This document shows positions 1 to 7,822 of a DNA stretch of 64,000 nt, one piece after another (within the stretch, counting starts at the first letter, position 1; the number at the start of each line of letters is the position of its first letter). The position numbers and the translations under genes were made by a program. The notes under the pieces are model-generated. The model made no database searches, had not been told where the DNA came from, and was given only the letters and a program-made list of their open reading frames with translations. The DNA is from SLST01 sp046538735 (GTDB taxonomy: Bacteria > Spirochaetota > Spirochaetia > DSM-27196 > SLST01): the NCBI GenBank assembly GCA_046538735.1, contig JBKHII010000007.1:17056-81055 (forward strand). Reading direction: 5' to 3'.

Positions 1-330
1 GACGTCCCGCACGAACAGGAGGTAGAGCAGAAACCCGACCGCTCCGGGAACGACGAAGTCGTACATCGCGTTGAACAGGAAGAGCCCGCCACCGCTGAAG
101 GGCCGGACGATGAAGCGGTTCATCATCATGAGCGGCAGGAGAACGATCAGGTAGGCGAAGCCCCCCTTCAACGCCGGTATCGACGTCGTGCTCGCCGGCT
201 GCGTGGCGAGGTCGCGAAGAACGAGCATATAGACATACGCCAGTGGGACTGCAACGATCAGGAATACGTGCACGGTGAGTCGGATAGTATCACGAAGCAC
301 GCGCACAGGCAAACCGTTGACACCTGTCAT
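1..330 (-). CDS. Membrane protein, C-terminus beyond window
   Basis: Only the first 110 codons are in the window; the gene runs off the left edge. Three hydrophobic segments are visible at about residues 17-38, 57-72 and 83-107, so this is an integral membrane protein. I do not recognise the family. The start is uncertain: ATG at 330 is the only ATG, but GTG codons at 306, 300 and 273 are in frame. A promoter-like pair (TTGCCT 307-312, TACTAT 284-289, 17-base spacer) would put transcription start near 277 and favour GTG 273. It is divergent from metX. Confidence 0.6.
   Translation of the reverse strand, partial: MTGVNGLPVRVLRDTIRLTVHVFLIVAVPLAYVYMLVLRDLATQPASTTSIPALKGGFAYLIVLLPLMMMNRFIVRPFSGGGLFLFNAMYDFVVPGAVGFLLYLLFVRDV
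284..312 (-). promoter_or_regulatory. Possible sigma-70 promoter for the leftmost membrane gene
   Basis: Reading the minus strand, TTGCCT (307-312) and TACTAT (284-289) are separated by 17 bases. Transcription would begin near 277, four bases before the in-frame GTG at 273. Assigned by eye only. Confidence 0.3.
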
Positions 331-344
331 CGTGCGCGTAAGAT
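317..344 (+). promoter_or_regulatory. metX promoter, near-leaderless
   Basis: A perfect TTGACA (317-322) is followed after 16 bases by TAAGAT (339-344). The ATG of metX lies only eight bases beyond the -10 box, and no Shine-Dalgarno sequence precedes it, so the mRNA should have a leader of about zero to two bases. Confidence 0.5.
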
Positions 345-352
345 TGCACTCC

Positions 353-1492
353 ATGGATTCCACCGGCGTGGGAATCGTACAGCCACGCGACTACGTCTTT
401 GCCGTCCGCGGCGACGAGCCGCTCCTCCTCGAAAGCGGCCGCCGCTTCGGCCCGGTCACGGTGCGCTACGAGACGTACGGGTCGCTGAACGCCGAGCGCT
501 CGAACGCAATACTGCTGCTCCACGCATTCAGCGGCGATTCCCACGCCGCCGGCTACCACGACGAGACCGACAAGCGACCAGGCTGGTGGGACGCCATGGT
601 CGGCCCCGAACGCGCGTTCGACACCGACAGGTACTTCGTCATCTGCTCGAACGTCCTCGGCGGCTGCCGGGGCACGACGGGTCCGGGTTCCACCGATCCC
701 TCTACGGGCAAGCCGTACGGACTGAGCTTCCCCGTCGTTACGATCGAAGACATGGTGAACGTGCAGTATCGCCTGGTGCGGCACCTCGGAATCGAGCGGC
801 TCCTCGCCGTGGCCGGCGGGTCGATGGGGGGGATGCAAGCGCTCCAGTGGGCGGTCAGCTATCCGGACGCCGTAGCGGGGGTCATCGTCCTCGCGTCCAC
901 GGCGCGCTTGAGCGCGCAGGGAATCGCCTTCAACGCGGTGGGGCGAAACGCGATCATGAGCGACGCGCGCTGGAACAACGGGAACTACTACGGCAAGGAA
1001 CCGCCGGCAAGAGGTCTCGCGATCGCGCGAATGGTCGGACACATTACCTATCTTTCGGACGCTTCGATGCACGAGAAGTTCGGTCGCCGACTCCAGGAAC
1101 GGGATCGGTTCGGATTCGATTTCTCGGACCAGTTCGAGGTGGAGAGCTATCTCGAGTACAAGGGCGGATCGTTCGTGGACCGCTTTGACCCGAACACCTA
1201 CCTCTACCTCTCCAAGGCGATCGACTACTTCGACCTGGGAGGCAAGTACGGCTCGCTCGAGCAGGCGTTCGCCCGGACCACCAGCAAGTACCTTGTGATC
1301 AGCTTTTCGTCGGACTGGCTCTATCCCTCATACCAGAGCAAGGAGATCGTCGTGGCGCTCATGCGCGAACGAAAAGACGTCAGCTACACGGAGCTCGACT
1401 GCCCCTACGGGCACGACTCGTTTCTCCTGGAAACGGAGCGACAGAGGCCGCTCATCGCATCGTTCCTCCAGACGGTGTACGCCCATGGATAG
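353..1492 (+). CDS. metX: Homoserine O-acyltransferase MetX
   Basis: 379-residue alpha/beta hydrolase of the MetX family, which acylates the hydroxyl of L-homoserine from an acyl-CoA in methionine biosynthesis. The nucleophile elbow GGSMGGMQALQW carries the catalytic Ser. The Asp of the triad is probably in FSSDWLYP and the His in CPYGHDSFLLE near the C-terminus. Family members start just before the region corresponding to RDYVFAV, so I chose ATG 353 rather than upstream in-frame starts; a TTGACA promoter at 317 agrees. Sequence alone does not tell acetyl- from succinyl-CoA use. It overlaps metW by eight bases, indicating translational coupling. Confidence 0.93.
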   Translation: MDSTGVGIVQPRDYVFAVRGDEPLLLESGRRFGPVTVRYETYGSLNAERSNAILLLHAFSGDSHAAGYHDETDKRPGWWDAMVGPERAFDTDRYFVICSNVLGGCRGTTGPGSTDPSTGKPYGLSFPVVTIEDMVNVQYRLVRHLGIERLLAVAGGSMGGMQALQWAVSYPDAVAGVIVLASTARLSAQGIAFNAVGRNAIMSDARWNNGNYYGKEPPARGLAIARMVGHITYLSDASMHEKFGRRLQERDRFGFDFSDQFEVESYLEYKGGSFVDRFDPNTYLYLSKAIDYFDLGGKYGSLEQAFARTTSKYLVISFSSDWLYPSYQSKEIVVALMRERKDVSYTELDCPYGHDSFLLETERQRPLIASFLQTVYAHG

Positions 1493-2087
1493 GAACGCGC
1501 AGCGGTTCAGCTACGACGAGATAGCCGGGCTGGTCGAGAACAACAGCACGGTACTCGACCTCGGCTGCGGCGACGGCGAGCTGCTCCACCGGCTGATCTC
1601 CACGCGAAACGTCAGCGGTCGCGGCGTGGAGATCGAGGAGGCGATGATTCGCGAGTGCCTTGCCAAGGGGATCAGCGTCTTCCAAGGGGACCTCGACGAG
1701 GGACTGAAGGAGTACGCGACCGGAAGCTACGACTACGTCATTCTCAACGAAACGCTGCAGGCGCTTCACGAACCGGTGTTGCTCCTGAAGGAGATGGTGC
1801 GGGTAGGTCGACGCGCGATCGTCAACTTCCCCAACTTCGGCTACATCCTGAACCGCGCACAGCTCTTCTTCCGGGGACGTATGCCCGTCACCAAGGACAT
1901 CCCCTACGAATGGTACGACACCCCGAACATCCACTTCTGTACGCGACGCGACTTCCTCGTGCTCTGCCGCGACCTTGCGATACCGGTACTCGCAACGATC
2001 GATCTCGGACACGATCGTCGGGTTCCTCGATTCCTCGCAAATCTCTTTGCCACCGAGTGTTGCTTCATGCTGAAGGGCTCCGAATAG
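1485..2087 (+). CDS. metW: Methionine biosynthesis protein MetW
   Basis: 200-residue class I methyltransferase-fold protein. The SAM-binding glycine motif VLDLGCGDGELL is near residues 23-34, and the family-typical stretch VNFPNFGYILNR lies mid-protein. MetW is regularly encoded directly after metX, and known pairs act together in the homoserine acylation step; its own enzymatic activity is not settled. The ATG lies inside the 3' end of metX. Length is normal and no frameshift is seen. Confidence 0.92.
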   Translation: MDRNAQRFSYDEIAGLVENNSTVLDLGCGDGELLHRLISTRNVSGRGVEIEEAMIRECLAKGISVFQGDLDEGLKEYATGSYDYVILNETLQALHEPVLLLKEMVRVGRRAIVNFPNFGYILNRAQLFFRGRMPVTKDIPYEWYDTPNIHFCTRRDFLVLCRDLAIPVLATIDLGHDRRVPRFLANLFATECCFMLKGSE

Positions 2088-2100
2088 TCGCCCCGTCCGT

Positions 2101-2129
2101 TTGACTCTACCCCGGCGGAATGGTATTGT
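2101..2129 (+). promoter_or_regulatory. infC-rpmI-rplT promoter
   Basis: TTGACT (2101-2106) and TATTGT (2124-2129) are separated by exactly 17 bases. Predicted start is near 2136, leaving a leader of about 32 bases before the TTG start of infC. That is too short for the long L20-binding leaders known in Firmicutes. Confidence 0.55.
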
Positions 2130-2167
2130 GTATGCTCACTGAAGTTGAGAGCCTGTAAGGGGGTTGA

Positions 2168-2689
2168 TTGGCTACAAAGGACTTACGTGTCAACGACATG
2201 ATCCGGGTGCGGGAGGTGCGCCTGGTAGATGAGGACAACAACCAGGTCGGCATCGTGCCGACGCTCGAAGCCAGGAAGATGGCCCAGGAGAAGGGGGTTG
2301 ACCTCGTGGAGATCGCGCCGAACGCGAACCCACCGGTCTGTCGTTTGCTGGACTATGGCAAGTACAAGTTCGACCTGGAGAAGAAGAACAGGGAGAACAA
2401 GAAGAAGCAGAAGCAGCAGGAACTGAAGGAGATTCGGATGCAACCCAAGATCGACACGCACGATCTTGAGTTCAAGACGAAGCACGTTGCCGAGTTCCTG
2501 GACAAGGGTGCCAAAGTCAAGGTCACCATCCGCTTCCGAGGGCGCGAGCTCGCCCATACCGAACGCGGCAGAGTTGTCCTTGGCAAGGTTCTCGAGATGC
2601 TCGATCGCGACGTGACCGTCGATCGCCACCCGGCGATGGAGGGCAGATTCATGTCGATGATCATCAGTCCGAAGTCCAAGAAGAGCTGA
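2168..2689 (+). CDS. infC: Translation initiation factor IF-3
   Basis: 173-residue IF-3, which binds the 30S subunit, enforces start-codon fidelity and prevents premature subunit joining. The N-domain has RVNDMIRVREVRLVDEDN, followed by the Lys-rich linker (about residues 75-90) and the C-domain. The start is TTG at 2168 with a G-rich Shine-Dalgarno (AAGGGGG, 2157-2163) four bases upstream. The next ATG (2198) would delete conserved N-domain residues. A non-AUG start is typical of infC, because IF-3 represses its own mRNA by discriminating against such codons. First gene of infC-rpmI-rplT. Confidence 0.96.
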   Translation: MATKDLRVNDMIRVREVRLVDEDNNQVGIVPTLEARKMAQEKGVDLVEIAPNANPPVCRLLDYGKYKFDLEKKNRENKKKQKQQELKEIRMQPKIDTHDLEFKTKHVAEFLDKGAKVKVTIRFRGRELAHTERGRVVLGKVLEMLDRDVTVDRHPAMEGRFMSMIISPKSKKS

Positions 2690-2720
2690 TGTAACCCACC
2701 GCAGCACCACGGAGAGCGAT

Positions 2721-2918
2721 ATGCCGAAAATGAAGACTCGTCGGAGCGCCGCGAAGCGCTACAAGAAGACCGCAAGCGGCAAGATCAAGTACAAGAAGCA
2801 GGGCCTGCGCCACATCCTGACGAAGAAGTCGGCGAAGCGCAAGCGCAAGCTCCGGAAGGCGGGGATCCTCAGCCACGCCGAGGAGAAGCGCGCCAAGGTT
2901 CTCCTGCCCTACGACTGA
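2721..2918 (+). CDS. rpmI: 50S ribosomal protein L35
   Basis: 65-residue basic protein starting MPKMKTRRSAAKRYKKT, the conserved L35 beginning, with the HILTKKSAKRKRKLR core. It is a large-subunit structural protein. Size and position between infC and rplT are canonical; it is 31 bases from each neighbour. Confidence 0.97.
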   Translation: MPKMKTRRSAAKRYKKTASGKIKYKKQGLRHILTKKSAKRKRKLRKAGILSHAEEKRAKVLLPYD

Positions 2919-2949
2919 GAATCGCGAAGATTAGCTAAGGAGTCAGACG

Positions 2950-3306
2950 ATGCCACGCGCAGTTGACGGCACCAGAAGAAAGGACCGCAGAAAAAAGATC
3001 CTCAAGCAGGCGAAAGGCTATTGGGGACGGAGGAGTAAGCTCTTCCGAACGGCGAAGGACGCCGTCGCGAAGAGCCATTCGTACGCCTACCGTGACCGCA
3101 AGGCAAAGAAGCGAGAATTCCGCGCTCTTTGGATCACGCGGATCTCCGCCGGATGTCGCGCCGAAGGAGTGTCGTACAGCCGATTCATCAACGGGCTCAA
3201 ACGAGCGAATGTTCAGATGAACCGGAAGGCGCTCTCCAACCTGGCAATCGAAGACCGCGACGCATTCCGAGAGCTCGTCGCACGAGCGAAGAGCGCCCTC
3301 GAATAG
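2950..3306 (+). CDS. rplT: 50S ribosomal protein L20
   Basis: 118-residue L20, which binds 23S rRNA early in large-subunit assembly. The basic N-terminal extension has RKKILKQAKGYWGRR, and the globular domain has SRFINGLKRANVQMNRK. A Shine-Dalgarno AAGGAG sits eight bases before the ATG. The ZapB-like gene begins three bases after the stop, so the cell-division pair is probably co-transcribed with the translation operon. Confidence 0.97.
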   Translation: MPRAVDGTRRKDRRKKILKQAKGYWGRRSKLFRTAKDAVAKSHSYAYRDRKAKKREFRALWITRISAGCRAEGVSYSRFINGLKRANVQMNRKALSNLAIEDRDAFRELVARAKSALE

Positions 3307-3309
3307 CAG

Positions 3310-3765
3310 ATGATCAGCCTCGAGCAAATCCGGAACCTTGAAAGCAAGGTCCACACGGCCGTGTCCCGGATCAAGACGCTTTCCGAGGAGAATGCGACAC
3401 TGAAGCAACGGCTCGAGAGCTACGAGGCGAGGATCACCGAGCTTCAGACGCTCGTGTCCGCCTTCAAGGCGGACCAGGACGAGATCGAGGCGGGAATCGT
3501 TTCGGCGCTCAAGCACCTTGACGAGCTTGAGGACTCCGTCGGCGAGTCTGCGGAGAGGGAACCGGCCCGGTCGAGCGTGGACGCGACACCCGTCTCGGAA
3601 CCGGAGCAGGACTCCGTCAACGACGCGGAGGGCGTGAAGAGTGGTACCGGTGCGCCCGCGCGGAACGTTGCGCCCGAGGGCGAAACGGAGTCGGGGAATG
3701 ACCCGTCGGAAAGGTCCGACGACGAGGAGCCGGAGGACGAGGACCCGGAGCTCGACATATTCTAA
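3310..3765 (+). CDS. ZapB-like coiled-coil protein
   Basis: 151 residues. Residues 1-75 have heptads typical of a long coiled coil (LEQIRNLESKV..., IKTLSEENATLKQRLESYEARI). The rest is a low-complexity acidic tail ending in PELDIF. The pattern and position directly before zapA suggest a ZapB-type partner that would link ZapA and the FtsZ ring. This is an inference from architecture, since ZapB sequences are poorly conserved. The stop is two bases before the zapA start. The acidic tail of about 70 residues is longer than in enterobacterial ZapB. Confidence 0.6.
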   Translation: MISLEQIRNLESKVHTAVSRIKTLSEENATLKQRLESYEARITELQTLVSAFKADQDEIEAGIVSALKHLDELEDSVGESAEREPARSSVDATPVSEPEQDSVNDAEGVKSGTGAPARNVAPEGETESGNDPSERSDDEEPEDEDPELDIF

Positions 3766-3767
3766 CG

Positions 3768-4067
3768 ATGCAAATCGACCTTCTGGGCACGTCATTCACC
3801 GTACGCACGGATGAAGACCCGGAGTACTTCCGCGAGGTCGTGGCGCACTTTCGCACCAAAATCGCCGAGATCCAGCAAGCGGTCTCCACGACCGACCCTC
3901 TGAAGGTTGCGATCCTCGCCGGCATCCTTGCGGCGGACGACTACATGAAGGCGACCGGCGCCCACCGCCGCGAGGACTCAGAGGCACGACGAATCACCGA
4001 TGAGTTGATTTCCGAGCTCACCAATGCGCTGGACGAACAAAGCGGAGATGCTCGTGAACCTCAGTAG
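3768..4067 (+). CDS. zapA: Cell division protein ZapA
   Basis: 99 residues with the ZapA pattern: a beta-strand start (MQIDLLGTSFTVRTDEDPEYF), then helices with VVAHFRTKIAEIQQ and KVAILAGILAADDYMK, then a C-terminal coiled helix. ZapA binds FtsZ and bundles protofilaments at the division site. Last gene of the infC-rpmI-rplT-zapB-like-zapA run. Confidence 0.82.
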   Translation: MQIDLLGTSFTVRTDEDPEYFREVVAHFRTKIAEIQQAVSTTDPLKVAILAGILAADDYMKATGAHRREDSEARRITDELISELTNALDEQSGDAREPQ

Positions 4068-4074
4068 GTTCCGG

Positions 4075-4446
4075 TCAACGTGAAGGATAGCGCCGAAGCC
4101 GGTCGTACACGAGGCGCCTGATCTCCGGATCCACCTGCACCGACTCACGCTTGAACTCCTGCGCTACAGCACGTGCATCGAATACCCCATCCTGCACGAG
4201 GATCGGCGTCTGTTTCGTGCCGGATTCCCTGCCCGATTCGCCGTCGTCCACCTTCGCGTGCGTGTACATGCCGTCCGAGAACCACGTCACCGCGTGCTGA
4301 TCTCCCAACTTGCCGTAGCACAACTGAAAGCCGCGGATCGTGTCCTCAGAGGAGTACCAGACGATCAGATCCATGTCCTCGTCCGTGAACCAGCGGCGCT
4401 TCCCTTCCTCGGGCCGTTGGCGAACTCCTCTCCACTCGCGTAACAC
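4075..4446 (-). CDS. Hypothetical protein
   Basis: I do not recognise this family. With the GTG start at 4446, chosen because AGGAGG (4451-4456) lies four bases upstream, the product is 123 residues. It is soluble, without signal or membrane segment, and rich in aromatic and charged residues (WFTDEDMDLIVWYSS, GFQLCYGK, AVTWFSDGMYTH). It converges on zapA with a gap of only seven bases. A tandem repeat lies upstream, between it and the kinase gene. Confidence 0.6.
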   Translation of the reverse strand: MLREWRGVRQRPEEGKRRWFTDEDMDLIVWYSSEDTIRGFQLCYGKLGDQHAVTWFSDGMYTHAKVDDGESGRESGTKQTPILVQDGVFDARAVAQEFKRESVQVDPEIRRLVYDRLRRYPSR

Positions 4447-4508
4447 GACTCCTCCTGAACACGACCCGGTCGTTCCCACACCAAGAATACCGCACGAGTG
4501 ACAGGATC

Positions 4509-4552
4509 GTCACGATCCCGTCACGATCCCGTCACGATCCCGTCACGATCCC
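4509..4552. repeat. Tandem 11-bp repeat, four perfect copies
   Basis: The unit GTCACGATCCC occurs four times head to tail, preceded by a near-copy (4499-4508) and followed by degenerate pieces at 4553-4558 and 4564-4571. It lies in the short gap between two minus-strand genes, just past the stop codon of the kinase gene. There are no spacers, so it is not a CRISPR. A copy-number-variable intergenic repeat or a repeated protein-binding site are both possible. Confidence 0.8.
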
Positions 4553-4565
4553 GTCACGCCCTCCG

Positions 4566-5567
4566 TCACGATATCGCGGCCTCCGTGAGCGCGGCTCGAA
4601 CTCGTTCTCCGTCCACTGCATCGAAGTTGCATCCGTCCACGGATACGATCGCCGCGGCTATGATGTTCGCGACCTGCGCGCACCGGCGCGCCTCGAGGCG
4701 CTGAGCGACTCCGAACAGATATCCGGAAGCGAAGGCGTCGCCGGCGCCGGTGGTATCGGCACGCTCTGCCGGGTGCGGATCCGCCGCGATGATCTCTTCC
4801 TTCTCGGCAACGATGCATCCCCGAGGCCCAACCTTCATCACCACGGTCGGCGCAAGGTGGGCGGCGGCACGCAGAACGGCCACGTCGTCGCCACGTTCCC
4901 CGGTGAGCGCGCGCAACTCCTGTTCGTTGGCAAAGAGCAGATCCACGTTTCCGGGAATCCAATCGACGAGCGACTCGTGGTACCGCTCCACGACGAATGG
5001 ATCGGCAACATCGAAGGAGACGAGCGTATGCGCGCTCCTGGCAACGCGGACGGCCTGACGCACCGCGTCCTCCTGGCCCGGCGAATCCCACATGTAGCCG
5101 GTCGTGTGAAACACACGAGCGTTTCGCACGCGTTCCATGTCGATGTCCGTGGCGACCAGTTCGCGGCACGCGCCGAGATAAGTGAACATGGTTCGCTGCG
5201 AGTCCGGAGTCACAAGGATGACGGACGTTCCGGACGGGGTATGCTTGCGCGCCAGACGGGGCTCCACTCCCTCGGTATCGAGAAGCGTTTCGAACCGATC
5301 TCCGTTTGAATCGCTGCCAACGGCACCGGTATAGGTCACTTCGGCGTTGGAGCCGACGTTCCGCATCAACCACCTCGCGCCCCGCACCGTGTTCGCGCAA
5401 CTGCCTCCCGGCAGCCTCCTCACGACGCTGCCCGATCGGAGCGCCCGTTGCTGCTGATCGTAGTCGACCAGGTTCATGCTCCCGGGAACGACACCGAGCC
5501 GTTCGACCGCTTCGTGCGTCGCGCGCACGATGATGTCCATCAGCGGATTGCCTACTCCGTACAGCAC
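4566..5567 (-). CDS. PfkB-family kinase, adenosine kinase-like
   Basis: Ribokinase/PfkB fold. The N-terminal GVGNPLMDI resembles adenosine and sugar kinases; the first signature is GGSCANTVRGARWL. The C-terminal signature DTTGAGDAFASGYLFG carries the catalytic Asp and anion hole. It probably phosphorylates adenosine or a related nucleoside or sugar with ATP; substrate is not proven. I prefer GTG 5567, which has AGAGGA five bases upstream and gives the usual family N-terminus. ATG 5600 would add 11 residues and overlap the promoter of the divergent PilZ gene. Confidence 0.85.
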   Translation of the reverse strand: MLYGVGNPLMDIIVRATHEAVERLGVVPGSMNLVDYDQQQRALRSGSVVRRLPGGSCANTVRGARWLMRNVGSNAEVTYTGAVGSDSNGDRFETLLDTEGVEPRLARKHTPSGTSVILVTPDSQRTMFTYLGACRELVATDIDMERVRNARVFHTTGYMWDSPGQEDAVRQAVRVARSAHTLVSFDVADPFVVERYHESLVDWIPGNVDLLFANEQELRALTGERGDDVAVLRAAAHLAPTVVMKVGPRGCIVAEKEEIIAADPHPAERADTTGAGDAFASGYLFGVAQRLEARRCAQVANIIAAAIVSVDGCNFDAVDGERVRAALTEAAIS

Positions 5568-5581
5568 CGGCTTCCTCTCAG

Positions 5582-5610
5582 TTGACAATGGGTGGCGCAT
5601 TTCCTACTAT
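5582..5610 (+). promoter_or_regulatory. Promoter of the PilZ-TPR pair
   Basis: A perfect TTGACA (5582-5587), 17-base spacer and TACTAT (5605-5610). Predicted start near 5617 gives a leader of about seven bases before ATG 5624, with no room for a normal Shine-Dalgarno. Confidence 0.5.
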
Positions 5611-5623
5611 TCGATTCGCCGCG

Positions 5624-6442
5624 ATGCCCGTCACAACCAGTCAGCAGATAACACGCTACTTCAACCAGTTCTCGCAGGCAGAAGTGACGTTCACGCGGGA
5701 AGTAGTACACACGCTTCTGTTGAACACGAAACACGTGCATCTGAAGTGCATGGGATCGCACTGGCCATGCATCATCTATGCCGCTTCGATGACAACGGCA
5801 AAGATTATAGCAAACCTCAAGAGCGGCCTCAACGAATGCCTGCGAAACGCCAACAACGTCGTCCAACTCCGTTTCAGCTTCGCTGAGCCCGACAAGCCCG
5901 ATCCCATCACCTTCTTCATCCCCGCCCGGGTCGTGGCGAGCCAGCCGTACGGTGAGAAGACCCCGGACCTTTTCTTTGCAAGCCTCGAGTACACTCAACG
6001 CCCGCCGGACGATCTCATTCAGATTCTCGGGCAGTTCCTGGAGGCGAACGTCAACGCAAAGCGACGCAGAGAGGAACGGATCCCTCTCTCGCCGCACAGC
6101 ATCAGGCAGCTGGGGTTGGTGGTGGACGCGTGCGGCGTCTCGGTAGACGGCGTACCCCGCAACACGATCATCCGCGATCTGTCGTTCTCGGGGTGCAAGG
6201 CGATACTCGCCGGCATCGCGAAGATGCTCGTGAGCAAACCGGTCGTCGTTCGTCTTGTATTCAACGACCCGGAGCAGGCGTTTCAGATTCCCGGCGTCAT
6301 CTGCAGGTACGACCCCGTAGAGGGGCACGAGGAGATCGCCGCTTTCGGTATCCAATTCGCGGAAGACAAGGTCCCCATGGCCTACAAGATGAGGATCAAC
6401 TCCGCGCTCAAGCTCTTCCGGTCAAAAAGCGCAGACACGTAA
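5624..6442 (+). CDS. PilZ-domain c-di-GMP-binding protein
   Basis: 272 residues. The C-terminal half is a PilZ domain with both c-di-GMP motifs: the arginine motif in RRREERIPLS and the DLSFSGCKAI motif (D/N-x-S-x-x-G form). The N-terminal half (about 1-140) is an unassigned domain, as in spirochaete PilZ proteins with an extra N-terminal module. It likely senses c-di-GMP and may affect motility, given its place just before the flagellin locus. ATG 5624 is chosen because an earlier ATG at 5588 lies inside the promoter. The TPR gene starts one base after its stop. Confidence 0.8.
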   Translation: MPVTTSQQITRYFNQFSQAEVTFTREVVHTLLLNTKHVHLKCMGSHWPCIIYAASMTTAKIIANLKSGLNECLRNANNVVQLRFSFAEPDKPDPITFFIPARVVASQPYGEKTPDLFFASLEYTQRPPDDLIQILGQFLEANVNAKRRREERIPLSPHSIRQLGLVVDACGVSVDGVPRNTIIRDLSFSGCKAILAGIAKMLVSKPVVVRLVFNDPEQAFQIPGVICRYDPVEGHEEIAAFGIQFAEDKVPMAYKMRINSALKLFRSKSADT

Positions 6443-7546
6443 ATGACGGATAAACTCTCCGACATCATCTTCATTTCCGTTCCGGATACATTGGAGCGGC
6501 AGATCGGCACGTTCACGGTGGACCCCGACCGGCTCCTGCCGGTTGAAGTCACCTCGGGGGCCGACCGGTACGACATCCACGACCTCGCATGGGAGCAGAT
6601 CGTTGCGGCGATGCTGAAGATCCTCGCCTACGCTCCCGAGCACGAGGACGCAGACTACTACCGCGAGTTCGTGCTTGCAGCGACGCCTACCATCATCGAG
6701 GACCTCACGGAGACCGCGATCATCAAGTCTCGGAACGGGGATCTCGAGATCGCCGAGGAGATATTCCTCGCGCTCAAGGGACTTCAGCCGAACGACCAGC
6801 GCGCGCTGGTCAATCTCGCGCTGCTCTACGAACAGCGCGCCCTGGAGGCCGGGAGGGTGGACGACGCATCCGGCGCCAACGACTACGTGGACCGGGCGTT
6901 GGAGGTCTATGAAGAGCTCTTCTCGTTCGACGACACGATTCCCGAGGCCCACCTCAACGCAGGCTTCTTTCTCGCCAAGCAACAGCGATACGACGAGGCG
7001 CGCCGCCATCTCAGCGCGTACGTTGACCGCGGCGACGACGAGGAGCGCAAGCAGGAAGCTCGCAAGGTCATAGCACAGATAGAGTCCCAGGATCTCGGGG
7101 ACTCGCTGTTCCGTGAGTCGTACGAGCTTATCCAGGCGGGAGACGAGGAGAAAGGGGTCGAACGAGTCGAGCGGTTCATTGAGACACACCCCGATGTCTG
7201 GAACGCCTGGTTCCTGCTCGGCTGGGGGCACCGGCGGCTCCGTCACTTCGAACAAGCGAAGGAGGCGTTCGAACGCGCTCTCGAACTGGGTCCTCGGCAG
7301 CCGGACACGCTGAATGAGCTCGCGATCTGCCATCTCGAGTTGGACGACGCCATGGGAGCCCGAGCGCTCCTGACCGAAGCCCTCGCCGCCGAACCGGAGA
7401 ATACGAAGGTCATTTCGAACCTCGGGATCCTCGCGCTCAAGGAAAGCGACGAGGAGGAAGCGGCAGGCTACTTCCGGACGGTCCTGGAAATCGACCCGAG
7501 CGACCGAGTCGCTCGCGCCTACCTCGACCAGCTCTCCGGGAACTAG
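6443..7546 (+). CDS. TPR-repeat protein
   Basis: 367-residue protein of helical repeats. Tetratricopeptide units are clear in the second half (AWFLLGWGHRRLRHFEQAKEAFERALEL, TLNELAICHLELDDAMGARALLTEAL, VISNLGILALKESDEEEAAGYFRTVL) and weaker ones lie at about residues 95-190. There is no signal peptide, so it probably acts as a cytoplasmic scaffold. The start immediately follows the PilZ stop, implying a two-gene operon and possibly a physical partnership. Specific role unknown. Confidence 0.78.
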   Translation: MTDKLSDIIFISVPDTLERQIGTFTVDPDRLLPVEVTSGADRYDIHDLAWEQIVAAMLKILAYAPEHEDADYYREFVLAATPTIIEDLTETAIIKSRNGDLEIAEEIFLALKGLQPNDQRALVNLALLYEQRALEAGRVDDASGANDYVDRALEVYEELFSFDDTIPEAHLNAGFFLAKQQRYDEARRHLSAYVDRGDDEERKQEARKVIAQIESQDLGDSLFRESYELIQAGDEEKGVERVERFIETHPDVWNAWFLLGWGHRRLRHFEQAKEAFERALELGPRQPDTLNELAICHLELDDAMGARALLTEALAAEPENTKVISNLGILALKESDEEEAAGYFRTVLEIDPSDRVARAYLDQLSGN

Positions 7547-7573
7547 TCCCAACCACGCCCTCAACTTTTCGTC

Positions 7574-7601
7574 TCAAGTTTTTGCACGCCGCGACCGATG
7601 C
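7574..7601 (+). promoter_or_regulatory. Possible sigma-28 promoter for the first flagellin
   Basis: TCAAGTTT (7574-7581), 12 bases, ACCGATGC (7594-7601) resembles the FliA consensus TAAAGTTT-N11-GCCGATAA, with one extra spacer base. fliA is in this window. If used, the leader is about 265 bases and highly structured. Weak assignment by eye. Confidence 0.35.
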
Positions 7602-7804
7602 TCGTGACAGGGTTGTTTGCGTTTCGCCGCGAGGCGAGGCGCCTATCTCCCCCGCTCTCTTTCTATATCGGTGTTTCTGAACACCGGTTGAGAGAAGATT
7701 GAAAAAAAGAGCCGTGAACTCGGAGTCGAGTTGCAGGGTTCGGAAGGAGGTGTGACGAAACGAGAATCGCCCGGAACGTCGAACCGGGCAGAAGAGGCGA
7801 AGGC

Positions 7805-7822
7805 AAGGGCACGGATGCCCTT
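7805..7822 (+). promoter_or_regulatory. GGA-loop hairpin, candidate CsrA site (flagellin 1)
   Basis: A perfect 7-bp stem AAGGGCA/TGCCCTT closes a CGGA tetraloop, so the unpaired GGA is shown as in CsrA targets. It sits 53 bases before the ATG. A second CACGGA overlaps the Shine-Dalgarno at 7863-7868. csrA and fliW are encoded at 16001-16716. Confidence 0.6.

Noticed and set aside
4067..4075. 6S RNA gene downstream of zapA, as in many Proteobacteria
   Set aside because: Only seven bases separate zapA from the convergent gene, so there is no room.
4509..4552. CRISPR array
   Set aside because: The repeats are 11 bases with no spacers between them and no cas genes are present.
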